Numbered from the stretch's first letter, positions 1 to 7,928 are shown. The stretch: 8,451 nucleotides of DNA from an uncultured Elusimicrobia bacterium (GCA_903874575.1 CAIQSZ010000264.1:1-8451), one strand, 5' to 3'. The notes: a model not told the origin generated them from the letters alone. Made by a program: numbers and translations.

Positions 1-141
1 CCGATCTCCGTTCCGTTCGACGGCATGTGGCCCGACGACCGCCGGTGGATTCCGTGGATGCTGGCGCGCCGCCGTTTCCTCGGCCTGTTCCATTATGAGG
101 GCGACCGCCTGATTTCGGGGCGCGTGTCGCCCCTCGAGTAG
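1..141 (+). CDS. NUDIX hydrolase, MTH1/MutT-like (8-oxo-dGTP diphosphatase), C-terminal fragment
   Basis: Only the last 46 codons and the TAG stop (139-141) are in the window; the frame is open from base 1 and the NUDIX box itself lies outside. The fragment contains VPFDGMWPDDRRW followed by a basic stretch and GLFHYEGDRLI. This closely follows the C-terminal half of human NUDT1/MTH1 and its bacterial relatives (pattern PF-x-x-MWPDD-x-x-W, then K/R-rich, then G-x-F-x-F/Y-x-G), which hydrolyse oxidised purine nucleoside triphosphates to clean the nucleotide pool. In MTH1 the WPDD segment lines the nucleobase pocket, so recognition of an oxidised purine is a reasonable inference, but substrate ranges vary in the family. 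The next gene starts three bases after this stop, so the two are probably cotranscribed. The family call rests on a short but distinctive segment. Confidence 0.75.
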   Translation, partial: PISVPFDGMWPDDRRWIPWMLARRRFLGLFHYEGDRLISGRVSPLE

Positions 142-144
142 CGC

Positions 145-1266
145 GTGGAGGAGCTGACCGCCGTCGGCGCGCCGGGCCTGGAGTCGCTGCTCGCGCTCGA
201 ACTGACCGAACTGGGCCTGCGCAAGCCGAAGCTGTTCCTGGCGGCGGCGGACGCGGCCGGACGCGTCGCTTTCGACGGAGGCCGCGAGGAGATGATGCGC
301 GCCAACCTGCTTCTGCGCGGCGCCGACCGCGTGCTGGCGCGCCTGGGGACGTTCGGCGCGGCGGATTTCGGAGAACTGGAACGCGGCGTCGCCCGCCTGC
401 CGTGGGAGAAATACCTGGCGCCCGGGCGCCCCGTCAACGTGCGCGCCCACAGCCGGAAGTCGAAGCTCTACCACGAGGGCGGCATCGAGGAGCGCGTCGC
501 CAAAGGCGTGGGCGCGCGCCTGAAGAAAAAGTGCTCGTTGGAGCGGACCGACGCCGCGCAGCTCGTCGTTTCCATCGAAAACGACCTCGTCGCCGTCGAG
601 TTGGACTCCTCGGGCGCGCCCTTGAGCCGCCGCGGCTACCGCCTGGAGACGGCGAAGGCCCCGCTTAAGGAGACCTTGGCCGCGGCGCTTTTGATCGCTT
701 CGCGCTGGGACGTCCGCTCCACTTTGCTCGACCCTATGTGCGGGTCGGGGACCGTGGCCATCGAGGCCGCGCTGATGGCCCTGCGCGCGCCGCCGGGCGG
801 CGCGCGGCGTTTCGCGTTCATGGACTGGCCCGGTTTCGACGAGGGGCAATGGCGGCGAGCGCGGACCGACGCGCAGGCCGCGCCGGCGGCGCCGTTCCCA
901 AAAATAATCGCGTCCGACCGCGACGCGGGCGCCGTCGAGGCCGCGCGCGCCAACGCCGGACGCGCGGGCGTGCTCGAGCGCATCGAATTTTCCGTGCGCG
1001 CGGTCTCGGCGGTCGCCGCGCCCCCCGGCCCGGGCTGGCTGGTGACCAACCCGCCCTACGGCGTGCGCATCGGCGAAGGCAAGGATTTAAGGGACTTGTA
1101 CGCCCGGTTGGGCAAGATCGCGCGCAATCTGGGCCGCGACTGGTCCACGACCATCTTGACCTCGGAGCCGGCGCTGGCGCGCGCCACGGGACTGGCTTTC
1201 GACGCGGGCCTGCCCACGCTCAACGGCGGCTTGAGCGTGCGGCTGTATACCTCCCGGTCGGCCTGA
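145..1266 (+). CDS. rlmL: THUMP-domain class I SAM-dependent RNA methyltransferase (RlmL/YpsC-type, probable 23S rRNA guanine-N2 methyltransferase)
   Basis: Predicted to transfer a methyl group from S-adenosylmethionine to the N2 of a guanine in 23S rRNA in the cytoplasm, by analogy with the N-terminal half of E. coli RlmKL. The 373-residue length is usual for stand-alone homologues such as B. subtilis YpsC. A ferredoxin-like/THUMP region covers roughly residues 1-155, with the typical KSKLYHEGGIEERV near 105-118. It is followed by the family linker RGYR...APLKETLAAALL (163-183). The Rossmann methyltransferase domain has the SAM-binding DPMCGSGT (196-203) and the catalytic NPPYG (302-306). 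GTG at 145 is the first start possible after the upstream in-frame TAG (139-141). No clear Shine-Dalgarno is present, so re-initiation from the preceding gene is likely. The exact target base cannot be read from sequence; a guanine-N2 tRNA methyltransferase (TrmN/Trm14-like) is the main alternative. Confidence 0.85.
   Translation: MEELTAVGAPGLESLLALELTELGLRKPKLFLAAADAAGRVAFDGGREEMMRANLLLRGADRVLARLGTFGAADFGELERGVARLPWEKYLAPGRPVNVRAHSRKSKLYHEGGIEERVAKGVGARLKKKCSLERTDAAQLVVSIENDLVAVELDSSGAPLSRRGYRLETAKAPLKETLAAALLIASRWDVRSTLLDPMCGSGTVAIEAALMALRAPPGGARRFAFMDWPGFDEGQWRRARTDAQAAPAAPFPKIIASDRDAGAVEAARANAGRAGVLERIEFSVRAVSAVAAPPGPGWLVTNPPYGVRIGEGKDLRDLYARLGKIARNLGRDWSTTILTSEPALARATGLAFDAGLPTLNGGLSVRLYTSRSA
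784..806. repeat. 23-bp near-perfect palindrome inside rlmL
   Basis: An 11-base arm (784-794) is followed by a single G and its exact reverse complement (796-806), all G/C. It encodes the LRAPPGGARR segment of the methyltransferase. It is most likely a by-product of GC-rich codon choice, but it is a strong potential hairpin in the mRNA. Confidence 0.6.
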
Positions 1267-1301
1267 CGCGTCGCGCGGAACTCCCGAAGGGGGGATCGCG
1301 T

Positions 1302-1306
1302 AAGGA
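1302..1306 (+). promoter_or_regulatory. Ribosome binding site that fixes the helicase start
   Basis: AAGGA lies four bases upstream of a GTG at 1311. The helicase frame stays open far upstream into rlmL, so this site, together with the loss of family similarity upstream, supports GTG 1311 as the start. Confidence 0.6.
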
Positions 1307-1310
1307 CGGG

Positions 1311-3587
1311 GTGGACATCGCAATCGGTTCGGCCGGCGCGACGGCGGCGGCGGTCCGGCGCGCGGCGGGCTCGGCGCGCGCGGCCGTGTGGGCGCGCTGG
1401 ACGCTGACGCTCTCGGGCGAGCCGCCGGCGGGTGGCTACGCGCGCGCTCTCGCGTGGCGCCTGCTGACGAGAGCCCCCCTGGTGCCCGTCGGGCCCGGAC
1501 TGGAGGAGGAACTGCGCGCGCGCTTCGGAGCCCGCGTCCTCGCGGCGGCCGGCGCGCTGCATCGCCTGCAGTGCGCGGCGCTGCTGGCGGGTCCCGGACT
1601 GCCGGCGCGTCTGGACGCGGATTTGGCGCGCACGAAGACCTTCACCGCCGGCGAATCGGCGTGGCTGTGCGAGACCGCGCGGCGCGACCTGGCGGCGTTG
1701 GTCGGCGACCTCTCGTGCCTGTTTCCCGGGGCCGGGACGGTCGAGGAGGAAGTCCTGCGCGTCTTGTGGACCGGCGGAGGATATCCGGGTCGGCGCGCCG
1801 CCTGGGTTGCGGACGGGGGCGAAGCGAATTCCGTTTTGAGGCTTTACGCCGAACCCCTCCCGTTCGCGCGCGACGACGCGGCTTTGGAGTCGCTGGCGCG
1901 TCGGCTGTTCGGCGTCTCGGGACTGCGTGCCGGCCAGGCCGACGGCGCGGCGGCCCTGCTGTCCGGGCGGGACCTGTCGCTGACCATGCCCACGGGCGCG
2001 GGAAAATCGCTCGTCTTCCATTTGGCGGCCCTGTTGTCTCCCGGGACGACTTTGGTGGTGGCACCTTTGCGCGCGCTTCTGCGCGACCAGGCGCGGCGGC
2101 TGGCCGAGGCGGGCGCGGGTCCCGTGGGACTCATGGTCGGCGACGATCCCGATTCCACGCGCGACGCGCTGGCGGAGTTATCCGCCGGGCGGCTGCGCGT
2201 GGCGCTGGCCGCGCCGGAGCGTCTGGATTCGGGCGCGTTCCGCGCGGCTCTGCGCGGCGCGGCGGAGACCGAGGGGGTATCGTTGGTCATCATCGATGAG
2301 GCGCACTGCGCCGCGCGCCGCGGCCACGACTGGCGTCCCGCGTACCGCGCTTTGGGGTCGCGCGTGCGCGAATGGTCCTCCTCATCCGGCGTCATGCCCG
2401 CGCTGGCGGCGGTATCGGCCGGCGCGTCCGCGGGAGCGCAGGCGGAGGCCGAGCGCGTGCTGGGCCTGCGCTCCCCCGCGCGCGTGCGCGCGGGCGCGCC
2501 CCGGGAGAACCTGTCTTTCCACGTATGGTCCGGCGCCGCGCCCGATCATGCGGCCCGCCTGCGCGAGTTGCTGACGCGGGCGCTTCCGGACGGTTGCCGC
2601 GGCCCCGGCATCATATTCTGTCCGCGCGTGGACGGCCCGCTCGGCGCGGCGACGTTGGCGCGGGAGTTGAACTCGTCGCTGGGCGTCGACGCGGCCGCGT
2701 ACACCGGCCGTCCGCCCGCGGGAGCCGACGCGGCGCTCTGGGCCGTCCAAAAACGCGCCGTCGCGGAGGATTTCCTGTCGGGTCGACGAGGACTTTTGTG
2801 CGCGACGCGGGCGTTCGGATTGGGGGTGGATCGCGCGGACGTGCGCTTCGTCGCGCACCTGGGCTTGCCGGCGTCCCTGGAGGAATACTTCCAACAGGCG
2901 GGCCGCGCCGGGCGAGACGGCGCTCCCGCTTCGTGCTGGATATTGCTCCAGATCGCGTCGGCGCGGCGCGCGCGCCGCTGGGCGGGTCTTCCGCTCGAAC
3001 GCCTTCGTCGCGAACTGAGGGCTTTACGCTTAGGCGAACAAGACGACGTCTCGCGCGCCTACGCGCTGCACCTAACGGCGTTTCCCGGCGAGGAGACCGA
3101 GAGACGCGAGGCCGAGGTGGCCTGGCTGGCGCTCGGCGGCGGTCGAGGCGAGGGTCCGACGGAAGTCTCTATGACCCATGAAGACCCCGAAGCGCTCACG
3201 CGCGCTTTGTTGCGGCTGGAGGACTGCGGGGTTTTGCATCTGCGCGAGCGGCGTGCGTCGGGCTGGCGCTTGGACCTGTCCGGCGGGCGGGAGACGGCGG
3301 CGGTGTTAAGGGCGGTCGAGGAAGCGACCGCGCGGCATTACCGCGCGGTGGAGCCGTTTCGGCGGGCGTCCTTGGCGGAACTGGTCGAACTGGCGCTGTC
3401 GCCGGATGCCGGCGCGAAGCTGGCTGGGCGGCTGGCGGCTTCGACGGGCTTGCTTTCGATTCGTCCGGGAGTTCACCCGCCGGCGGAGAGGGCGGACAAC
3501 ATCTCTTCCACGCGGGTAAACTTTTCCCGGATCTTGCCTTTCAGGGCGCCGTTGGCCAACTCGATTTTGTCGAGTTTCTTCCACTGA
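1311..3587 (+). CDS. RecQ-like superfamily 2 ATP-dependent DNA helicase, divergent, with long N-terminal extension
   Basis: A predicted 758-residue 3'-5' DNA-unwinding ATPase acting in repair or recombination. Residues ~1-195 match no domain I recognise. The helicase core then follows in RecQ order: LRAGQ (205-209, motif 0), Walker A MPTGAGKS (226-233), motif Ia VVAPLRALLRDQ, DEAH box (329-332) followed by GHDWRP, motif V AFGLGVDRADVRFV (501-514) and motif VI QQAGRAGRDG (528-537). Motifs V and VI are textbook RecQ. Differences from E. coli RecQ: motif III LTATAT is replaced by VSAGAS (368-373), the tryptophan of the aromatic-rich loop is Arg337, and the region after motif VI has only two cysteines, so the Cys4 zinc module is absent. 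Residues ~640-690 look like a winged helix; no HRDC domain is evident. GTG 1311 has AAGGA four bases upstream and lies 44 bases after rlmL, in a likely operon. The last ~38 codons overlap fprA on the other strand. It could be an accessory RecQ paralogue rather than the housekeeping one. Confidence 0.88.
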   Translation: MDIAIGSAGATAAAVRRAAGSARAAVWARWTLTLSGEPPAGGYARALAWRLLTRAPLVPVGPGLEEELRARFGARVLAAAGALHRLQCAALLAGPGLPARLDADLARTKTFTAGESAWLCETARRDLAALVGDLSCLFPGAGTVEEEVLRVLWTGGGYPGRRAAWVADGGEANSVLRLYAEPLPFARDDAALESLARRLFGVSGLRAGQADGAAALLSGRDLSLTMPTGAGKSLVFHLAALLSPGTTLVVAPLRALLRDQARRLAEAGAGPVGLMVGDDPDSTRDALAELSAGRLRVALAAPERLDSGAFRAALRGAAETEGVSLVIIDEAHCAARRGHDWRPAYRALGSRVREWSSSSGVMPALAAVSAGASAGAQAEAERVLGLRSPARVRAGAPRENLSFHVWSGAAPDHAARLRELLTRALPDGCRGPGIIFCPRVDGPLGAATLARELNSSLGVDAAAYTGRPPAGADAALWAVQKRAVAEDFLSGRRGLLCATRAFGLGVDRADVRFVAHLGLPASLEEYFQQAGRAGRDGAPASCWILLQIASARRARRWAGLPLERLRRELRALRLGEQDDVSRAYALHLTAFPGEETERREAEVAWLALGGGRGEGPTEVSMTHEDPEALTRALLRLEDCGVLHLRERRASGWRLDLSGGRETAAVLRAVEEATARHYRAVEPFRRASLAELVELALSPDAGAKLAGRLAASTGLLSIRPGVHPPAERADNISSTRVNFSRILPFRAPLANSILSSFFH
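2475..2494. repeat. 20-bp G/C palindrome with alternating CG tract inside the helicase gene
   Basis: Nine-base arms (2475-2483 and 2486-2494) are exact reverse complements around a GT centre, and 2477-2492 alternates pyrimidine and purine without a break. Such tracts are prone to hairpin or left-handed DNA. It is fully coding (PARVRAG), so codon bias is the simplest cause. Confidence 0.5.
3327..3349. repeat. Perfect 9-bp stem with 5-base loop near the 3' end of the helicase gene
   Basis: ACCGCGCGG (3327-3335), loop CATTA, then the exact complement CCGCGCGGT (3341-3349). It lies inside the helicase coding region and about 125 bases beyond the stop codon of the opposing fprA gene. There is no T-run on either side, so it is not a canonical intrinsic terminator. 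It could act as a 3'-end stabiliser or Rho-associated end for the minus-strand operon, or be chance. Confidence 0.5.
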
Positions 3588-4867
3588 GCGAAGGCGACGG
3601 GCTTCACGTCCTTGGAGGCCAGGAGCTTCGGGGTCGATTCGGGCGCGGCGTCCACGGCGCGGGCGGGAAGCTTCCCGTCCTTCAGGTCGGCGAGCATGCC
3701 CTGCACGGTCGCCGCCGAGTCGGCCTTGTTCGTGCCGATCCGGCCCGACGGGCCGCGCTTGGCCCAGCCGACCACGTATTCGCCCGCGACGGGTCCGCCG
3801 CCGGCGACGACGCGGCCCGCGTCGTTGGCGATGCGGCCCGCCTTTTCGTCGAACGGCACGCCGGGCGTGGGAACGCCGCGGTATCCGACCGAGCGGAACA
3901 CCAAGCCCACGCCTTCCAGCGTCTCGAACTTCCCCGTGCCCTTGGCCGCCACTCTGCCCGCGCCGTCGGGTTCGAGCGCGTTGCGTTCCAGCTTCAGCGC
4001 CGCCACCTTGCCGTTCGCGCCGATCAACTCGACCGGCGACACGCAGAAGCGCGCGAATATCTTGCGGTCCTTGCGGCCGGCGCCGCGCGCGGCGACCGCG
4101 GTCAGGTAGTCGAAATTCTTCTTGCACTCGGCGTCGGACAGGCCGGCCTTGGAGGCCGCGTCCAAGATCAGTTCGTCCTCGGCGACGACCAGGTCGGCGC
4201 GTTGGACTTCGCCCAATTCCTCGATCTCCTTGGGCGAAAACGCGGCCTGTACGGGTCCGCGACGGCCGAGGAGGTACACGCGCTTGACGTTGCTTCTGCG
4301 CAGGGCCTCGAAGGCGTGCGAGGCGATGTCGGTTTTGGCCAGGATCTCGGGGTCTTGCGCCAGGATGCGGGCCACGTCGATGGCCACGTTGCCGACGCCG
4401 ACGATGGCGGCCGCTTCGCACGAAAGGTCGAATGTATGATCGCGATGGTCGGGATGTCCGTTGTACCAGCCGACGAACTCCGTCGCGGAGAACGAACCGG
4501 CCAGATGCTCGCCCGGGATGCCCATCTTGCGGTCGCTCTCGCATCCGACCGCGTAGACGATCTGGTCGTAGCGGGCGCGCAGGTCGTCCACGGCGAGGTC
4601 GCGGCCCAGCTTCACGTTGCCGAAGAAGCGCACGCGCGGGTCCATCAGAAGCTTCTCGTAGACCGCGACGACGGCCTTGATGTTCTGATGGTCCGGCGCC
4701 ACCCCGCCGCGAACCAGCCCGTAAGGGGTCGGCAGGCGGTCGAACACGTCGATGCGGACGGCGAGGCCGGCGGTTTTCATGAGCGCGTCGGCCGCGTAGA
4801 GGCCCGATGGGCCGGAGCCGACGACTGCGACGCACAGGGGTCTTTCAGGGGTGCCGGGAACGCTCAT
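3473..4867 (-). CDS. fprA: FprA-type ferredoxin/adrenodoxin-NADP(+) reductase
   Basis: A cytoplasmic FAD enzyme of 464 residues, the usual family length, that passes electrons between NADPH and a ferredoxin. It has the FAD-binding GSGPSGLYAA (17-26), the signature PTPYGLVRGGVAPDHQ (47-61), the NADP-binding GVGNVAIDVAR (157-167), the GRRGPVQAAFSPKE stretch (201-214) that in this family contacts the NADPH phosphate, and the late FAD motif GWAKRGPSGRIGTNK (367-381). All key motifs of mitochondrial adrenodoxin reductase and mycobacterial FprA are present; no iron-sulfur domain is fused. ATG 4867 follows AAGGAGA by four bases, and the TAA stop of the glycosyltransferase overlaps that site, so translation is probably coupled. 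It is the last gene of the sugar-nucleotide operon, where its role is unclear; no ferredoxin or P450 gene is visible. Its C terminus (TRVEEMLSAL) is complete, although the helicase frame overlaps it. Confidence 0.93.
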   Translation of the reverse strand: MSVPGTPERPLCVAVVGSGPSGLYAADALMKTAGLAVRIDVFDRLPTPYGLVRGGVAPDHQNIKAVVAVYEKLLMDPRVRFFGNVKLGRDLAVDDLRARYDQIVYAVGCESDRKMGIPGEHLAGSFSATEFVGWYNGHPDHRDHTFDLSCEAAAIVGVGNVAIDVARILAQDPEILAKTDIASHAFEALRRSNVKRVYLLGRRGPVQAAFSPKEIEELGEVQRADLVVAEDELILDAASKAGLSDAECKKNFDYLTAVAARGAGRKDRKIFARFCVSPVELIGANGKVAALKLERNALEPDGAGRVAAKGTGKFETLEGVGLVFRSVGYRGVPTPGVPFDEKAGRIANDAGRVVAGGGPVAGEYVVGWAKRGPSGRIGTNKADSAATVQGMLADLKDGKLPARAVDAAPESTPKLLASKDVKPVAFAQWKKLDKIELANGALKGKIREKFTRVEEMLSALSAGG

Positions 4868-4871
4868 ACAG

Positions 4872-4878
4872 TCTCCTT
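4872..4878 (-). promoter_or_regulatory. Strong Shine-Dalgarno of fprA overlapping the upstream stop codon
   Basis: On the minus strand AAGGAGA precedes the fprA ATG by four bases, and its AA is part of the TAA stop (4879-4877) of the glycosyltransferase. It is the clearest ribosome binding site in the window and argues for coupled translation. Confidence 0.8.
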
Positions 4879-5634
4879 ATTTTTCTTTTCGCGCCAATCC
4901 TAGCAAACCGCCGGAGGCCGCGGACGGTTTTTCCCACGGCCCGAGCAGGCGCGCGATCAGCGACAGGTGGCGGGCCAGTTCCTTCCCGCGCCCCAGTTTC
5001 GAGGCGCCGACGGAGCGCGTTCCCAGCGCCGCGGGAACCTCGGCCACGCGCCAGCCGTCGAGGAGTCCTCGGGCCGCGATCTCGGCGTTGATCTCGAAGC
5101 CCTCGCAGGAGAGGGGCAGTTCCCGCAGCCGGGCCGCGCGGTACAGCCGCAGGATCGGCGTGTAAGCCGTCAGTCTCATGCCGAACAGGCCGCGGTACAG
5201 CGCGTTCATCATCAGGCTAGGCAGGGTGCGCGCCCAGGGGACGGCTTCAAGGTCTCCGGAGCGGAGGTACGGCGAGCCCGCGACCAACTCCGCGCCGCAG
5301 GCGCGCGCCGCGTCGAGCATGTCCTTGAGCGCCTCGGGACGGAAGGTCAGGTCGGCGTCCAGCGTGGCGATCCACTCGCCGCGGGCGGCCGAAAAGCCCG
5401 CGCGCAGGGCGCCGCCCAGACCGCGGCCCGGCCTGAGCGAAACGACGAAGATGTTCGAGCGCGCGGCGGCCAGGGCGGCGGCCGCCGCCGCGGTTTTGTC
5501 GACGGAGCCGTCGTCGACGACGACCGCTTCCCAAGAGACGCCCAGACGCTCAAGGGCGGGGAACAACTCGCGCTCGTAGCGCGAGAGGTTGCCCTCTTCG
5601 TCGCGGCAGGCGATGACGAGGGAAAGGACCGGGT

Positions 5635-5638
<4 letters not shown>
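4877..5638 (-). CDS. Family 2 glycosyltransferase, dolichyl-phosphate mannosyltransferase (DPM1)-like
   Basis: Probably transfers a sugar from a nucleotide donor to a polyprenyl phosphate or similar acceptor at the cytoplasmic face of the membrane; no membrane helix is seen. The conventional start would be TTG 5566, but that removes the first GT-A strand. Upstream in the same frame the sequence encodes LSLVIACRDEEGNL, the expected GT2 N terminus, and the frame reaches CTG 5638-5636, which overlaps the uxs stop as CTGA. Translation from there gives 253 residues with VVVDDGS (Asp42, Asp43), the metal-binding DAD (94-96), TAYTPILRLYR (157-167) where DPM1 relatives carry the YT...FR.YR signature, CEGFEINAE (178-186) and GTRSVGASK (206-214). 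These are in the usual places for a DPM1-like enzyme. No ATG, GTG or TTG lies near 5638, so CTG with re-initiation from uxs is my best call. An alanine-rich stretch sits at ~48-60. Donor and acceptor are unknown. Confidence 0.85.
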
Positions 5639-6567
<929 letters not shown>

Positions 6568-6573
6568 CTACGG

Positions 6574-7893
6574 CTAGGGCCGGCCGACGCCCGCGTAATC
6601 GAAGCCCAGCGCGCGCGCGGCCTCGGGATCGAACACGTTGCGGCCGTCGAGCAGCACGGCCGTGCGCATCAGCTTCTTGGCGCGCTTGAGGTCGAGTTCC
6701 TTGAAGCCGGGCCATTCGGTGACGACCGCCGCCGCGTCCACGCCCTTAAGCGCTTCGTACTCGTCCTTGCAGAACTTGACGCCGGCGAACTCGGGCAGGA
6801 CCTTCGCGCGCTCCATGGCGACCGGGTCGAACGCGCGTAGCTTCACGCCGCGGCTTTTGAGCTGGACGGCCACGTCGATGGACGGGGCGAAACGCATGTC
6901 GTCCGTGTTCGGCTTGAAGGCCAGGCCCAGCAACGCGACCGTCTTGCCCTCGAGGTTCCACAGCTTCTCCTCGATCTTGCGCGCGATCCAGCCTTTTTGG
7001 TGCTCGTTGATTTCCTTGACCGATTTGAGTAGATGGAAGTCGTATCCCTTCTGCTTGCTGATCCAGTAAAACGCCTCAAGGTCCTTGGGAAAGCAGAACC
7101 CGCCGAAACCGATGCCCGCGTTGAGGAACATGGGGCCGATGCGGCGGTCCAGGCCCATGCCCCGCGCGACCATCTGGATGTCCGCGCCCACCTTCTCGCA
7201 CAGGGCCGACACGGCGTTGATGTAGGAGATCTTCGTCGCCAGGAACGAGTTCGACGCGTGCTTGATCAACTCGGCGCTCTTGACGTCGGTGACCAGCACC
7301 GTCGTCTTGAGCGGCGCGTAGACCTGCCGCATGACGGCTTCGGCGCGCTTCGAGGAGACCCCCAGGACGACGCGGTCGGGATGCAGAAAATCCTTCACCG
7401 CCGAGCCTTCGCTGAGGAACTCGGGGTTGGAGACTACGTCATAAGCGGTGCCGGATTTGTTGAAGCGCTGGATGGTGCGGGACACCCACTCTCCGGTCTC
7501 GACGGGCACCGTCGATTTATCGACGATCACCGTGTACGAGTCGATCTGCTTGGCGACGGTCTCGGCGACGGCCTCGACGGCCGAGAGGTCGGCGGAGCCG
7601 TCGGGGCGGGGCGGGGTGCCGACGGCGATGAAGACCACGGCGGCGCGGCGGCCCTTATACCGGAGACCTTCCTCGACGGAGCCGACGAAGGTCAGGCGCC
7701 CGGAGCGCACGACGCGGCGGAACAAATCGTCCAGGCCGGGCTCGTGGATGGGGACTTTCCCGGCCTTGAGCGACCGGAGCTTCTTCGGATCGGAGTCCAC
7801 GCACACGACGCGGTGTCCGATGTCGGCCAAGCACGCTCCGGTGACCAGACCGACATAGCCGGCGCCGACGACGCAGAGATCGAGTGATTTCAT
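6574..7893 (-). CDS. ugd: UDP-glucose 6-dehydrogenase
   Basis: Oxidises UDP-glucose to UDP-glucuronate with two NAD+ in the cytoplasm. The 439 residues match the bacterial family length. The N-terminal NAD domain has VVGAGYVGLVTG (8-19) with Asp33 in CVDSDP, and EPGL (51-54). The middle region has STVPVETG (127-134), NPEFLSEGSAV (156-166) and ELIKHASNSFLATKISY (208-224), with the expected catalytic Lys211 and Asn215. The catalytic cysteine is Cys267 in GFGGFCFPKD (262-271), with Asp271. The C-terminal UDP-binding domain has LLGLAFKPNTDDMR (321-334). The residue before the cysteine is Phe where many relatives have Ser. ATG 7893 is first in the operon; only a weak AGAG lies upstream. It feeds uxs six bases downstream. 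The divergent neighbour is a second nucleotide-sugar dehydrogenase. Confidence 0.96.
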   Translation of the reverse strand: MKSLDLCVVGAGYVGLVTGACLADIGHRVVCVDSDPKKLRSLKAGKVPIHEPGLDDLFRRVVRSGRLTFVGSVEEGLRYKGRRAAVVFIAVGTPPRPDGSADLSAVEAVAETVAKQIDSYTVIVDKSTVPVETGEWVSRTIQRFNKSGTAYDVVSNPEFLSEGSAVKDFLHPDRVVLGVSSKRAEAVMRQVYAPLKTTVLVTDVKSAELIKHASNSFLATKISYINAVSALCEKVGADIQMVARGMGLDRRIGPMFLNAGIGFGGFCFPKDLEAFYWISKQKGYDFHLLKSVKEINEHQKGWIARKIEEKLWNLEGKTVALLGLAFKPNTDDMRFAPSIDVAVQLKSRGVKLRAFDPVAMERAKVLPEFAGVKFCKDEYEALKGVDAAAVVTEWPGFKELDLKRAKKLMRTAVLLDGRNVFDPEAARALGFDYAGVGRP

Positions 7894-7928
7894 AGTGTCT
7901 AGCTCTATTTTCTCATATATGGGCGGTT
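7894..7928 (-). promoter_or_regulatory. AT-rich leader and probable promoter region of the ugd operon
   Basis: This short stretch is much more AT-rich than its surroundings and, read on the minus strand, contains TATATGAGAAAATAG just before ugd. A -10 element probably lies here, but I find no well-spaced -35 box, so no exact promoter is assigned. Confidence 0.35.

Noticed and set aside
738..1310. In-frame upstream extension of the helicase frame (open back to 738)
   Set aside because: It overlaps rlmL, which has clear THUMP and methyltransferase motifs in another frame. The extension has no domain similarity, and GTG 1311 has a ribosome binding site.
3473..3587. Intrinsic terminator between the convergent genes
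   Set aside because: No GC-rich stem followed by a T-run was found on either strand in the overlap.
1311..3587. Defence-island or DNA-modification system centred on the helicase
   Set aside because: Neighbours are a MutT-like hydrolase, an RNA methyltransferase and sugar-nucleotide genes; no nuclease, DNA modification or other defence partner is visible in the window.
3306..4835. 509-codon minus-strand open frame overlapping fprA
   Set aside because: It is a shadow of fprA in another frame: arginine-rich, no motifs, no ribosome binding site, while fprA shows all family signatures.
7033..7887. 284-codon plus-strand frame antisense to ugd
   Set aside because: Mirror frame of ugd, rich in Asp/Gly/Val/Arg with no domain pattern.
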